From contig CAJOIW010000017.1 of NCBI GenBank assembly GCA_905234845.1, positions 1 through 42,639 on the forward strand: DNA of 42,639 nucleotides, written 5' to 3'. Position 1 is the stretch's first letter; each line of letters begins with the position of its first letter. Source of the DNA: an uncultured Prevotella sp. (lineage in GTDB: Bacteria; Bacteroidota; Bacteroidia; Bacteroidales; Bacteroidaceae). Shown here piece by piece: positions 23,920 to 32,847 of this stretch. Both the position numbers and the translations under genes were made by a program. The notes beneath the pieces were generated by a model. That model was given only the letters and a program-made list of their open reading frames with translations. It had not been told where the DNA came from and searched no databases.

Positions 23920-25707
23920 ATGAGTATAGAGAAGAAGATCAGTGCGGCCGTCATTGCCGCCATCAAAGAATTATACGGGCAAGACGTGCCCGCTGAACAG
24001 GCACAGTTACAGAAAACACGCACAGGATTTGAAGGCAACCTTACACTCGTGGTCTTCCCCTTCGTGAAGATGGCACGGAAGAAACCCGAGGACGTGGCAC
24101 AGGAAATCGGACAGTATCTTGTAGAAAGATGCGATGAGGTAGCCGCATTCAATGTCGTGAAGGGCTTCCTTAATCTCGTCATCGCACCCGAGGCATGGCT
24201 TCGCCTACTCGAAGACATTGACCACGATGACTGCTTCGGCTGCCAGAAGGCTACTGACGATAGTCCCCTTGTGATGATTGAATACTCCTCGCCCAACACC
24301 AATAAGCCCCTCCACCTCGGACATGTGCGCAACAACTTGCTCGGCTGGTCGCTCGCGCAAATCATGGAGGCTAACGGCAACCATGTTGTGAAGACCAACA
24401 TTGTGAACGATCGAGGCATACACATCTGCAAATCGATGCTCGCATGGCAAAAATGGGGCAACAACGAGACTCCCGAGTCTACTGGTAAGAAAGGCGACCA
24501 TCTCATCGGTGACTACTACGTGGCCTTTGACAAACATTACCGTGAAGAGGTTGCCCTGCTCGTGGCCCAAGGTATGGACGAGGAGCAGGCCAAGCAAGAG
24601 GCTCCACTGATGAAGGAGGCTCGCGAGATGCTTGTGAAATGGGAACAAGGCGACAAGGACGTACGCTCGTTGTGGGAGATGATGAACGCGTGGGTCTATG
24701 CTGGCTTCGACGAAACCTATAAAGCTCTCGGCGTAAGCTTCGACAAGATATACTACGAGAGCCAGACCTACCTTGAAGGCAAGCGAAAAGTGGAAGAGGG
24801 ACTCGCAAAAGGACTCTTCTTCCGCAAAGAGGATAACAGCGTATGGGCCGACCTCACCGACGAAGGTCTCGACCAAAAACTGCTATTGCGCTCCGACGGC
24901 ACGAGTGTCTATATGACACAAGACATCGGCACCGCCGAGATGCGCTATGAGGACTACCCCATCGACAAGATGATCTACGTTGTCGGCAACGAGCAGAACT
25001 ACCATTTCCAAGTGCTCTCGCTGCTGCTCGACCGCCTCGGCTTCAAATGGGGGAAAGACCTTGTGCATTTCTCCTATGGCATGGTCGAGCTGCCCAACGG
25101 CAAGATGAAGAGCCGCGAGGGCACCGTCGTCGATGCCGATGAGCTCATCGCCACGATGATTGCCGATGCTCGCCGAGTGGCCGACGAAGCAGGCAAGAAC
25201 GCCGACATGACCGAAGAAGAGCGTAAAGAAATCGCCCGCATTGTTGGTCTCGGCGCTCTCAAGTACTTCATCCTCAAGGTTGATGCCCGCAAGAATATGC
25301 TTTTCAATCCTGAGGAGAGCATCGACTTCAACGGCAACACTGGACCCTTCATCCAGTACACCCATGCCCGCATCCGCTCGATACTAAGGAAAAGTGAAGA
25401 AACGAAAAACGCCTCATGCCTCACGCTTCACGCTTCACTTGAAGAAAAAGAGACGACCCTCATCCAGAAGCTCAGCGAGTTCCCCGCAGTCGTCGCACAG
25501 GCAGGAAAAGACTACTCCCCCAGTGGTATCGCCAACTATTGCTATGAGCTTACCAAGGAGTTCAACCAGTTCTATCACGACTACAGCATCCTCGGTGAGC
25601 CCGATCCCGCCATCCGGCAGATGCGTCTCGTGCTTGCCCGCTGCGTCGCCAAGGTCATCAAACAAGGCATGGCACTCCTCGGCATCGAAGTGCCGGAAAG
25701 GATGTAA
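23920..25707 (+). CDS. argS: Arginyl-tRNA synthetase
   Basis: A 595-residue class I aminoacyl-tRNA synthetase that charges tRNA-Arg with arginine in the cytosol. The N-terminal additional domain (LYGQDVPAEQ...) is followed by the HIGH-type motif in SSPNTNKPLHLGHVRNNLLG, the YMTQDIGTAEMRYEDY segment, a KMSKS-like KMKSREGTVVDADELI, and the C-terminal anticodon-binding domain starting at FIQYTHARIRSILRK. Length is normal. Odd: residues about 492-507 (SEETKNASCLTLHASL) are encoded by a simple repeat TCACGCTTCACGCTTCAC, between the catalytic core and the anticodon-binding helices. The RNase H-like gene begins 6 nt after the stop, so the two may be cotranscribed. Confidence 0.97.
   Translation: MSIEKKISAAVIAAIKELYGQDVPAEQAQLQKTRTGFEGNLTLVVFPFVKMARKKPEDVAQEIGQYLVERCDEVAAFNVVKGFLNLVIAPEAWLRLLEDIDHDDCFGCQKATDDSPLVMIEYSSPNTNKPLHLGHVRNNLLGWSLAQIMEANGNHVVKTNIVNDRGIHICKSMLAWQKWGNNETPESTGKKGDHLIGDYYVAFDKHYREEVALLVAQGMDEEQAKQEAPLMKEAREMLVKWEQGDKDVRSLWEMMNAWVYAGFDETYKALGVSFDKIYYESQTYLEGKRKVEEGLAKGLFFRKEDNSVWADLTDEGLDQKLLLRSDGTSVYMTQDIGTAEMRYEDYPIDKMIYVVGNEQNYHFQVLSLLLDRLGFKWGKDLVHFSYGMVELPNGKMKSREGTVVDADELIATMIADARRVADEAGKNADMTEEERKEIARIVGLGALKYFILKVDARKNMLFNPEESIDFNGNTGPFIQYTHARIRSILRKSEETKNASCLTLHASLEEKETTLIQKLSEFPAVVAQAGKDYSPSGIANYCYELTKEFNQFYHDYSILGEPDPAIRQMRLVLARCVAKVIKQGMALLGIEVPERM
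25411..25439 (+). repeat. In-frame TTCACGC tandem repeat in argS
   Basis: CTCATGCCTCACGCTTCACG, then CTTCACTT, is a degenerate tandem of a 7-8-nt unit encoding SCLTLHASL, in a position where ArgS proteins vary in length. Confidence 0.6.
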
Positions 25708-25713
25708 TCCCCC

Positions 25714-26187
25714 ATGAATACCATTCAAACCAATCCTCCCGACAACCGACACGACACTGTGTTGCCCCTTCCTTTAGAAGTCAAGGCTTCTGCGTGGGCG
25801 GTCGATGCCGCGTGCTCAGGCAACCCAGGACCAATGGAATACAGAGCCGTTGACCTACAGACAGGCTACGAGGTATTCCGCTTTGGTCCTATGCACGGCA
25901 CCAACAACATCGGTGAGTTCCTCGCCATCGTCCATGCCCTCGCTCTGATGCAGCAGCGGGGTATTACCGACCGCGTCATCTACAGCGACTCGCATACGGC
26001 TATCCTATGGGTGAAGAAGAAACAGTGCAAAACCAAACTCGCCCGTACCCCGCAGACCGCACCCCTCTTCGACATCATCCGCCGTGCCGAGACATGGCTC
26101 CGCACGCACAATGTTACCACACCCATCCTCAAATGGGATACTCAGAACTGGGGCGAAGTTCCCGCCGACTTCGGCAGAAAGAAATAA
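25714..26187 (+). CDS. Ribonuclease H-like protein
   Basis: A 157-residue RNase H-fold protein that would cut the RNA strand of RNA-DNA hybrids. The expected acidic residues are in AVDAACSGNPGPMEYRAVD, NNIGEFLAIVHALALM, VIYSDSHTAILWVKKKQCKT and WDTQNWGEVPADFGRKK. This organisation, with GTNNIGEFLAIVHAL and the C-terminal ADFGRK, is that of a Bacteroidales RNase H family protein distinct from classical RnhA. It follows argS by 6 nt. Confidence 0.85.
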   Translation: MNTIQTNPPDNRHDTVLPLPLEVKASAWAVDAACSGNPGPMEYRAVDLQTGYEVFRFGPMHGTNNIGEFLAIVHALALMQQRGITDRVIYSDSHTAILWVKKKQCKTKLARTPQTAPLFDIIRRAETWLRTHNVTTPILKWDTQNWGEVPADFGRKK

Positions 26188-26261
26188 ACCTTTTCAAATG
26201 CCTTTTTGTTATTATTCTACAAAAAAGCATTGCTTTACACTTTAGCTAATCTGACAAATGA

Positions 26262-27233
26262 TTAATTTCTCTTGTAAGAGGTGACGCTATTACTACCAAT
26301 GCCCTGGCTGAAATACTCCTCAACTGCGGCAGGTAGAAGTGGAGCAGACGTACCATTCCCTACACGCAATTGAGAATTAGTTTCTACGCGAATCTCATCG
26401 TAAAGGTCACTATCAATAAACGATTGCAGGGTTTTCGCACCTCCTTCGACAATCAGCGACTGCAGATTGCGGTTACGGCAAATCTCTATTAGTTCTTCTA
26501 TTGAAGAAACAACCAAAAAGGAAGAATGTATGTTTTCATGTGATGTTCCGAGGACAAAGCATACAGGATTTCTCCCACTCCAACGGCGGACATTAAGCTG
26601 AGGATGGTCGCGCTCGGCGGTGATACGCCCCACGAGAATAGCATCTTCCTCTGCACGCATTTTGTGAACAAGAATTTGAGAAAATTCCGATGAAATGGTT
26701 GTTTTTTTAAAGTTATCATCTAAAAAGCCATCGGCGGTCTGTGCCCATTTGAGGATAATATAGGGGCGATGTTTCTCATGGAAAGTGAAGAAACGCCGGT
26801 TCAGCCAACGGCACTCATCTTCGAGCACGCCCACGGTCACGTCGATGCCGGCCTCACGTAGCAGTTGTATACCTCGTCCACTGACCTCGGAAAAACTGTC
26901 TACACAACCGACTACCACGCGCCTGACACCTTTCTTGACGATTAGCTCTGCGCAAGGCGGTGTCTTTCCATAGTGTGAACAGGGCTCAAGCGAGACATAG
27001 AGGGTGGCCTGCGGCAGCAGATGCTCGTCTTCACAGGCAATAGAAGCAAAGGCATTCACCTCGGCATGAGCCTCGCCACACCGCACATGATAGCCTTCGC
27101 CAAGGATACGTCCCGATTGCGGCTCCACGATGACCGCGCCCACCATAGGGTTAGGCCGTGACTCCTGCCGTCCGCAGGCAGCCAGTTGCAGACAGCGACG
27201 CATATACCGCTCATCTTGTTCTCGCTCTTTCAT
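26262..27233 (-). CDS. ribD: Bifunctional riboflavin biosynthesis deaminase/reductase
   Basis: A 323-residue cytosolic enzyme of riboflavin synthesis: the N-terminal domain deaminates the pyrimidine intermediate and the C-terminal domain reduces its ribosyl group. The deaminase zinc site is visible as H56-A-E58 and C85/C94 (PCSHYGKTPPC), after RPNPMVGAVIV. The reductase part includes RPYIILKWAQTADGFLDD and LIVEGGAKTLQSFI. It is the only leftward gene in this housekeeping stretch. Its -7 box ends only 4 nt before the ATG, so the mRNA may have almost no leader, or translation may start at the internal ATG of residue 11 (MRRCLQLA). Confidence 0.95.
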   Translation of the reverse strand: MKEREQDERYMRRCLQLAACGRQESRPNPMVGAVIVEPQSGRILGEGYHVRCGEAHAEVNAFASIACEDEHLLPQATLYVSLEPCSHYGKTPPCAELIVKKGVRRVVVGCVDSFSEVSGRGIQLLREAGIDVTVGVLEDECRWLNRRFFTFHEKHRPYIILKWAQTADGFLDDNFKKTTISSEFSQILVHKMRAEEDAILVGRITAERDHPQLNVRRWSGRNPVCFVLGTSHENIHSSFLVVSSIEELIEICRNRNLQSLIVEGGAKTLQSFIDSDLYDEIRVETNSQLRVGNGTSAPLLPAAVEEYFSQGIGSNSVTSYKRN

Positions 27234-27237
27234 GCTG

Positions 27238-27245
27238 CAAAGTTA
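27238..27245 (-). promoter_or_regulatory. -7 promoter element of ribD
   Basis: On the minus strand TAACTTTG followed by CAG fits TAnnTTTG. It is separated from the ribD ATG (27233) by 4 nt, which implies a leaderless or near-leaderless transcript if used. Confidence 0.5.
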
Positions 27246-27341
27246 CCTATTTTTTCCCCGACAAATATAGGTTTTGAAGAAGAAATCGTGGTTTTTGTAA
27301 AGTTTAACGCTTTTTGTGTTGCATTTTTACTGGTATTGCCT

Positions 27342-27349
27342 TATCTTTG
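27342..27349 (+). promoter_or_regulatory. -7 promoter element of the beta-flower protein and prmC genes
   Basis: TATCTTTG followed by CAG fits the consensus; a TTG about 20 nt upstream (27319-27321) may be the -33 element. The ATG at 27377 is 27 nt downstream. Confidence 0.6.
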
Positions 27350-27376
27350 CAGGGTCATCAACAATCGAAGAAACAT

Positions 27377-27787
27377 ATGAAAATGAAAATCCTTCTCAGT
27401 ACCATGTTGTTTGCTTTGGGCTTGACTGCTCAGGCACAGACCGTGCGCAACTCCTACAACTCCACGGTGGCAAAGATCGAATCGAATGGTACAGTGCGCA
27501 ATGCCAACAATGCTTATATCGGCAAATTCGACGGCTCCACTATCCGTAACAAGAACAATTCGTCGGTGGGTTCCATCAGCAGCGACGGCACCATTCGCAA
27601 TGGTTACGGCTCCGTGGTATGCAAGATTTATAACGACGGTACCGTGCGCGACGGAATGAACCGCACACTGGGTAAGGTGGAGAGTGGCGGCACCGTGCGC
27701 AATGCCAACAACTCCACTATCGGTAGCGGTAACGGCGTGAAACGAGAGTGGCTCGCAGCCTATTTCTTTGGCAATTTCTTCAATTAA
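27377..27787 (+). CDS. Small exported 5-fold beta-flower-like repeat protein
   Basis: A 136-residue exported protein: signal peptide MKMKILLSTMLFALGLTAQAQ, then a run of about 18-20-residue repeats each with a G-[ST]-[VI]-R-[ND] core (NGTVRNANN, GSTIRNKNN, DGTIRNGYG, DGTVRDGMN, GGTVRNANN). It ends with a short aromatic tail. This matches the small Bacteroidota proteins annotated as 5-fold beta-flower proteins; function unknown. The frame is open from 27314, but the ATG at 27377 gives the signal peptide and follows the promoter box. prmC starts 3 nt after the stop. Confidence 0.75.
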   Translation: MKMKILLSTMLFALGLTAQAQTVRNSYNSTVAKIESNGTVRNANNAYIGKFDGSTIRNKNNSSVGSISSDGTIRNGYGSVVCKIYNDGTVRDGMNRTLGKVESGGTVRNANNSTIGSGNGVKREWLAAYFFGNFFN

Positions 27788-27790
27788 GAA

Positions 27791-28627
27791 ATGACCTATC
27801 GCGACCTGTGGCAGAGTCTACAAACAGCCTATGCCCCAAATGAGGCGCAGGCCGTGGTGCGACTCCTACTTGAGGAAGAGTTCGGACTATCGCTTGCCGA
27901 TGTGCTTGGTGGGGCAACGGACAATCTCGATGACGAAGAAAAAATGCGATTGAGCACGATGATGGCGCGGCTGAAGCGGGGTGAGCCTGTACAGCACATC
28001 ATCGGCTATGAGACTTTTTGTGGTCGCAAGTTTCACGTATCCCCCGCTGTGCTTATCCCACGACCGGAAACAGAAGAGTTATGCAGGTGGATACTATCCC
28101 ATTCACTCCCAACATCCCCCACTATTCTCGACATTGGCACAGGCTCGGGATGCATCGCTATCACCCTTGCCGCTGAGCTTCCCACAGCCCACGTTGAGGC
28201 TTGGGACATCTCCGAAAAGGCGCTTGCCATTGCTTGCGAGAATGCCAACAGTTCCCATGTTCACGTGTCGTTCCATCTTCAGGATGCGCTTCTTCCACCT
28301 GCCGACACTGAAAAATGGAATGTCATTGTCAGCAATCCTCCCTACATCTGTGAGCAGGAACGTGATACCATGTCGGCCATAGTTATCGACCATGAGCCTG
28401 CACAGGCCTTGTTTGTTCCCGATGCCAACCCTCTCTGCTTCTACCAAGCCATTGCCCATTATGCCTGCCATGCGTTGAAGCCTGATGGCCTGCTCTATTT
28501 TGAGATAAACCCTCTCTATGTTAACAACCTCTCCGAAATGCTGAATCATTTCCATTTCGTCAATATTTCTTCTAAGAAAGACCAGTTTGGGAAACAACGT
28601 TTCATCCTCGCAAGAAAAACAATATAA
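27791..28627 (+). CDS. prmC: Peptide chain release factor N5-glutamine methyltransferase
   Basis: A 278-residue SAM-dependent methyltransferase that modifies the GGQ glutamine of release factors. The N-terminal helical domain is followed by the hinge PVQHIIGYETFCGRKFHV, then LIPRPETEELCRWIL, motif I ILDIGTGSGCIAITLA and the substrate-binding NPPY (N182) in VSNPPYICEQE. Length is normal. It lies between the beta-flower protein and recX with 2-3 nt spacers, suggesting one transcript. Confidence 0.96.
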   Translation: MTYRDLWQSLQTAYAPNEAQAVVRLLLEEEFGLSLADVLGGATDNLDDEEKMRLSTMMARLKRGEPVQHIIGYETFCGRKFHVSPAVLIPRPETEELCRWILSHSLPTSPTILDIGTGSGCIAITLAAELPTAHVEAWDISEKALAIACENANSSHVHVSFHLQDALLPPADTEKWNVIVSNPPYICEQERDTMSAIVIDHEPAQALFVPDANPLCFYQAIAHYACHALKPDGLLYFEINPLYVNNLSEMLNHFHFVNISSKKDQFGKQRFILARKTI

Positions 28628-28629
28628 GT

Positions 28630-29115
28630 ATGATACAAAAGGATGTTACCGAGAAAGAAGCCCTTGCCAAACTCACCGCACTTTGCGCCCGAGGAGAACA
28701 CTCACAGGGTGAGATGCTTGAAAAAATGCGCCAGTGGAACATTGACGATGAAGCCACGAAAGCACGCATCATGGCCTACCTCATAGAAAACAAATATGTT
28801 GATGACGAGCGCTTTACTCGTGCTTTTGTCCACGATAAGATTGTTTACAACCAATGGGGTCGACGGAAGATAGAACAAGCACTTTGGGCAAAAGGTATCG
28901 GCAAGGAGGTGCAAGCAAAAATTCTCGATGAAATCGACGATTCTGAATATCTCTCCATATTAAAACCTCTCTTACTGACCAAACAACGCAGTATAAAGGC
29001 AGCATCCGACTACGAGCTACGCGGCAAACTCATCCGCTTTGCCATGCAGCGCGGTTTTACATTCGACATCATCCGCCAGTGCATCGACGGCGCAGAAGAC
29101 TATGAAGACGACTAA
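28630..29115 (+). CDS. recX: Regulatory protein RecX
   Basis: A 161-residue all-helical protein of the RecX family that modulates RecA filaments. The three-helix repeats are visible as LTALCARGEHSQGEMLEKM, YLIENKYVDDERFTRAFVHD and the segment WGRRKIEQALWAKGI. It follows prmC by 2 nt. recA is not in the window. Confidence 0.88.
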   Translation: MIQKDVTEKEALAKLTALCARGEHSQGEMLEKMRQWNIDDEATKARIMAYLIENKYVDDERFTRAFVHDKIVYNQWGRRKIEQALWAKGIGKEVQAKILDEIDDSEYLSILKPLLLTKQRSIKAASDYELRGKLIRFAMQRGFTFDIIRQCIDGAEDYEDD

Positions 29116-29166
29116 AATAAATGGTTAAGAACTTGATTTTTTGAGTATCCTTTTGTTTTTCAAAAT

Positions 29167-29189
29167 ATTTGTGCTAAATTTGCACAAAT
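29167..29189 (+). promoter_or_regulatory. Promoter of the restriction-modification gene inside a palindrome
   Basis: ATTTGTGC (29167-29174) and GCACAAAT (29182-29189) form a perfect 8-bp inverted repeat around TAAATTT; TAAATTTG (29175-29182) fits the -7 consensus. A repressor bound here would block RNA polymerase. The gene starts 23 nt later. Confidence 0.6.
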
Positions 29190-29212
29190 TATTTATTCTT
29201 AGCTGACAGACA

Positions 29213-32137
29213 ATGCTGACAAAAAAGCCAAATGACATAAAGCGCGATGCCAAAGCTTTTGTAAAGAAGTGGGCAGGGAAGGGCAAAGAGAGGCAAGACG
29301 ACAAAACCTTTTGGGAAGACCTCTTAGAGGATGTTTTCGGAATAGACCGTGCCCGCAATGAGATTGAAGTGCAGAAAACGGTTAAAGTACCCAATTCCGT
29401 AAGGCAAACTCGCACGAAAGCCATCGATGTCTACGTGAAGACTTCGCAGGTGGTGATAGAGCAAAAGAGCTTTGGTATAGATCTTGACAAGCCTGAAATG
29501 CAGAGCGACGGCATGGAACTTACCCCCATGGAGCAGGCCAAACGCTACTACGATTGGCTCGACCAGCCCCAACAGGGAAGGTTTATCATCGCCTGCAATT
29601 TCAACGAATTCCGCATATTTGATAATTTCCATAAGGCCGCTGCCGAAAATGTCATCTTTCTTGAAGAACTACCCACACGATGGCGCGAACTGAAATTCTT
29701 GGTTGAGCCTTACGAGACAACAGCTCAATACGAAAAACGTACAGAGGAGTATGTAGCAAAAACAGCCAACGAGTATGTACACAAGTTGTATAAATCTTTA
29801 TTGGGCCGGCGCAAGAATTTGAACAGCGAGGAGTCTCATAGTCTCAACGTGTTCTGCGTGCGTTGGGTATTTCTCCTATTTGCCGAAGATGCTGGACTAT
29901 TCAACAATTTCTTACATAATTTTATAGAAGGAAAATCAGCTAAATGCTTGAAAGAAGCATTTGACGACCTTTTTGAGTTTCTTGATTACGAGGAACGCGA
30001 CCGTCGTGTTTTGCGCTTTGCCCCCAAAGAGTTGCTCGCATTCCCTTATGTAGACGGTGGCCTATTTCAAAATGATTCCAGTTATTCCACGCCTGTCATT
30101 TCGGAACAAACCAGACAATTGCTCCTCGGAGCATGGAACCTAACTATACCCGAAACGGGCGAACCCTTCTACTGGAACGACATTTCACCTACCAACTTCG
30201 GTTGCATCTTCGAGAGCACTGTCGAGAAAAGTGTACGCGATGCCGGAGGTATGCACTACACGTCTCCCCGTAATATCCGCCGGCTCATTGGTCCGCTTTT
30301 CCTCGACGAGCTACAGACTGAACTCGATGACCTATTGGCCATGCCAACCGAAAGTAAGACAGAACGCAAAGCTACAGAGGAAGCCATAGAAACCTACCGC
30401 ACTAAGCTTTCCTCACTACGTTTCCTTGATCCTGCTTGCGGCAGTGGAAACTTTCTTACCGAAACGTACAAAGCCTTACATGAACTGGAACTGCAAGCCC
30501 TTAGCAAACAACTCCGCCTTACATTTCAGACTTATACGATGAACGTAGACCCCTGTCGCGTACAGATAAGCCAGTTCTATGGCATTGAACTCAACGACTT
30601 TGCTGCCAATGTGGCACGCGCTGCGCTATGGATAGCCGAATGCCAGATGATACAACGCACCGAAGAGGTACTTAACTGTCACATTGAGATGTTCCCCCTT
30701 CAACGTAATGCCAACATCCACTGCACCAATGCGCTCACGGCTAATTGGAACGAAATTGTCAAAAGATACGCTTATTCCCCAACCTATATCATAGGCAATC
30801 CACCCTTTCAGGGAAACAAGAAGATGAGCGACACTCAGCGTGCGGATCTGCTGCAAGCTATGCCCGACCGCATTGGCGGAAAACGTGTATGGGACAAGCA
30901 GGGCAGCCTTGACTTTGTATGTGCATGGTATGCCAAGGCTGCCGAATATATGCAGGGCAAGAAAAATGTTGCCGCCGCTTTCGTATCAACCAACAGCATC
31001 ACTCAAGGTGAGCAAGTGGCACCGCTCTGGTATCCACTCATGACCCACTATCATACCCATATATCCTTTGCCTGGCGTACCTTCCGATGGTTTAACAAGG
31101 CCGATGAGATGGCACACGTTCATTGCGTCATCATAGGCTTCTACCTCAACCAAAGGAAACGACAAACGACACACTACATTTTCGAGGAAGGTAAGGATTC
31201 TATCGCAGCCAGCAACATCAATCCCTATCTGATGGATGCCGAAAACTTCTTCATCTGGAACAGGGGCAAGCCACTGTGCACTGTACCCGAAATGGGCATC
31301 GGCAACAAGCCCATTGATGATGGCAACTACCTCTTTACCAAGGAAGAAATGCAAGATTTCATAGTAAAGGAGCCAGCATCAGAAAAATATTTCCATCCTT
31401 GGTATGGTGCCGACGAATTCATCAACCGTCGTCCGCGCTATTGTTTGTGGCTTGGGGAGTGTACGCCAGCTGAACTTAACCATATGCCACTATGCCGAAA
31501 ACGTGTAGAAGCTGTTATTACTTTCCGCCAAAATAGCACAAGTAAGGACACACGTGAACTATCTAAAACACCACGTCGGTTCCATGTGGAAAATATGCCC
31601 AAGAGTAGATATATGCTCGTGCCCCGTGTCTCATCTGAAAACCGCGACTACGTGCCGATGGGATTTCTGGGGCCAGAAAACATGGGCAGCGATGCCATAC
31701 AAATCATACCCGACATAGAACTCTATCACTTTGCTGTACTCTCCTCACGTATCCACATGGCGTGGATGCATGTGGTGTGTGGGAGATTAGAGAGTAGGTT
31801 TCGCTACTCTGCCGGCATTGTCTACAACAACTTCCCCTGGCCTTCACTCAATGAAGAGCAACAGCAACAACTAAATCTTACGGCTCAGACCATACTTGAT
31901 GCTCGTGCCTTATATCCCGACTCTTCATTGGCCGACCTTTACGACCGAGTTTCCATGCCAGAAGAGTTGCTGCGGGCTCACGAAGCCAACGACCGCGCAG
32001 TGGCTGAAGCCTATAATATCAACCCCAGTCTGAGCGATGAGCAAATAGCCTTGGAGCTGATGCGCCGCAGCGTGAAAATGGCAGTGGCAAAAGAAAGAAA
32101 ACCACGCAAGCGAAAAGCCAATACTCGGAAAAAATGA
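29213..32137 (+). CDS. Single-chain restriction-modification enzyme, MmeI-like (type IIG/IIL)
   Basis: A 974-residue protein that should both methylate and cut DNA. The N-terminal region has a PD-(D/E)xK nuclease pattern: D72 in AIDVYV and E83-Q-K85 in VVIEQKS. A helical spacer follows, then an adenine methyltransferase domain with motif I LDPACGSGNFL (D406) and motif IV GNPPFQG (N529). The remainder (about 650-900) is the probable target-recognition region, with WPSLNEEQQQQL near its end, then a lysine/arginine-rich tail. Length and order fit the MmeI family. No separate methylase, specificity subunit or BREX gene is nearby. It interrupts the housekeeping run between recX and the comF-like gene and overlaps the latter by 4 nt. 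Restriction activity is inferred. Confidence 0.85.
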   Translation: MLTKKPNDIKRDAKAFVKKWAGKGKERQDDKTFWEDLLEDVFGIDRARNEIEVQKTVKVPNSVRQTRTKAIDVYVKTSQVVIEQKSFGIDLDKPEMQSDGMELTPMEQAKRYYDWLDQPQQGRFIIACNFNEFRIFDNFHKAAAENVIFLEELPTRWRELKFLVEPYETTAQYEKRTEEYVAKTANEYVHKLYKSLLGRRKNLNSEESHSLNVFCVRWVFLLFAEDAGLFNNFLHNFIEGKSAKCLKEAFDDLFEFLDYEERDRRVLRFAPKELLAFPYVDGGLFQNDSSYSTPVISEQTRQLLLGAWNLTIPETGEPFYWNDISPTNFGCIFESTVEKSVRDAGGMHYTSPRNIRRLIGPLFLDELQTELDDLLAMPTESKTERKATEEAIETYRTKLSSLRFLDPACGSGNFLTETYKALHELELQALSKQLRLTFQTYTMNVDPCRVQISQFYGIELNDFAANVARAALWIAECQMIQRTEEVLNCHIEMFPLQRNANIHCTNALTANWNEIVKRYAYSPTYIIGNPPFQGNKKMSDTQRADLLQAMPDRIGGKRVWDKQGSLDFVCAWYAKAAEYMQGKKNVAAAFVSTNSITQGEQVAPLWYPLMTHYHTHISFAWRTFRWFNKADEMAHVHCVIIGFYLNQRKRQTTHYIFEEGKDSIAASNINPYLMDAENFFIWNRGKPLCTVPEMGIGNKPIDDGNYLFTKEEMQDFIVKEPASEKYFHPWYGADEFINRRPRYCLWLGECTPAELNHMPLCRKRVEAVITFRQNSTSKDTRELSKTPRRFHVENMPKSRYMLVPRVSSENRDYVPMGFLGPENMGSDAIQIIPDIELYHFAVLSSRIHMAWMHVVCGRLESRFRYSAGIVYNNFPWPSLNEEQQQQLNLTAQTILDARALYPDSSLADLYDRVSMPEELLRAHEANDRAVAEAYNINPSLSDEQIALELMRRSVKMAVAKERKPRKRKANTRKK

Positions 32138-32835
32138 GGCAGGTTAGTTTCTGGCATCGGCTGTTCGACCTGATTGCGCCCCGTGCATGTGTGGCTTGTG
32201 GATCGCGGTTGGCCGAGAGCGAGGAGGTGTTGTGTGCCCGTTGCAATCTTCACCTGCCACGTACGGATTTTGCCGCTGACGCTTATGATAACGAGATGGC
32301 ACAATGCTTCTGGGGACGCATTCCGATAGAACGGGCTGCGGCTATGTTTTTCTATCAGCCACAGTCGGAAACCAGCCACGCCATCTACGATTTGAAATAC
32401 CATCACCATCCTGACTATGCCTTCCAGTTAGGACATTTCGCTGCACAGGAATTTGCCTCTCACGGTTTCTTCGAGGGAATAGACTGTATCGTGCCCATTC
32501 CTCTCACGCGCGGTCGGCAGCACGACCGTGGCTACAACCAAGCAGAGTCGATAGCCCAAGGTGTGGCCGAAATAACAGGACTACCCCTATATAATAAGGT
32601 TGTTCGGCGCAACATTTTCAACGGCAGCCAGACGCATAAAGGCCGATGGGAGCGCATGGAAGGCGTTGAAGAAGCTTTTGAGTTGTTAAAGCCCAAGCGC
32701 GTTCACGGCCGCCATGTGCTCATCGTAGACGACGTGGTGACCACAGGTGCTACGGTCTGCGCATGCGCCAAAGAACTGGTGAAAGCGGGAGAGGTAAAAG
32801 TCAGCGTAATGAGCCTTGGCTTCACACACACTTAG
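32134..32835 (+). CDS. ComF-family phosphoribosyltransferase-like protein
   Basis: A 233-residue protein of the ComF/GntX family, linked in other bacteria to DNA uptake or use of DNA as nutrient. It has an N-terminal zinc-binding pair (CVACG and CARC, about residues 20-40), then a phosphoribosyltransferase fold with VPIPLTRGRQHDRGYNQAE and the PRPP-binding loop VLIVDDVVTTGATV. Its ATG overlaps the restriction-modification stop (ATGA), so it is now read from that transcript; before the restriction gene arrived it probably followed recX. Confidence 0.88.
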   Translation: MRQVSFWHRLFDLIAPRACVACGSRLAESEEVLCARCNLHLPRTDFAADAYDNEMAQCFWGRIPIERAAAMFFYQPQSETSHAIYDLKYHHHPDYAFQLGHFAAQEFASHGFFEGIDCIVPIPLTRGRQHDRGYNQAESIAQGVAEITGLPLYNKVVRRNIFNGSQTHKGRWERMEGVEEAFELLKPKRVHGRHVLIVDDVVTTGATVCACAKELVKAGEVKVSVMSLGFTHT

Positions 32836-32847
32836 CCACCATTTTCT

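Noticed and set aside
29213..32137. BREX or type I restriction locus
   Set aside because: Only one large gene with nuclease and methylase motifs is present; no partner genes of those systems flank it.
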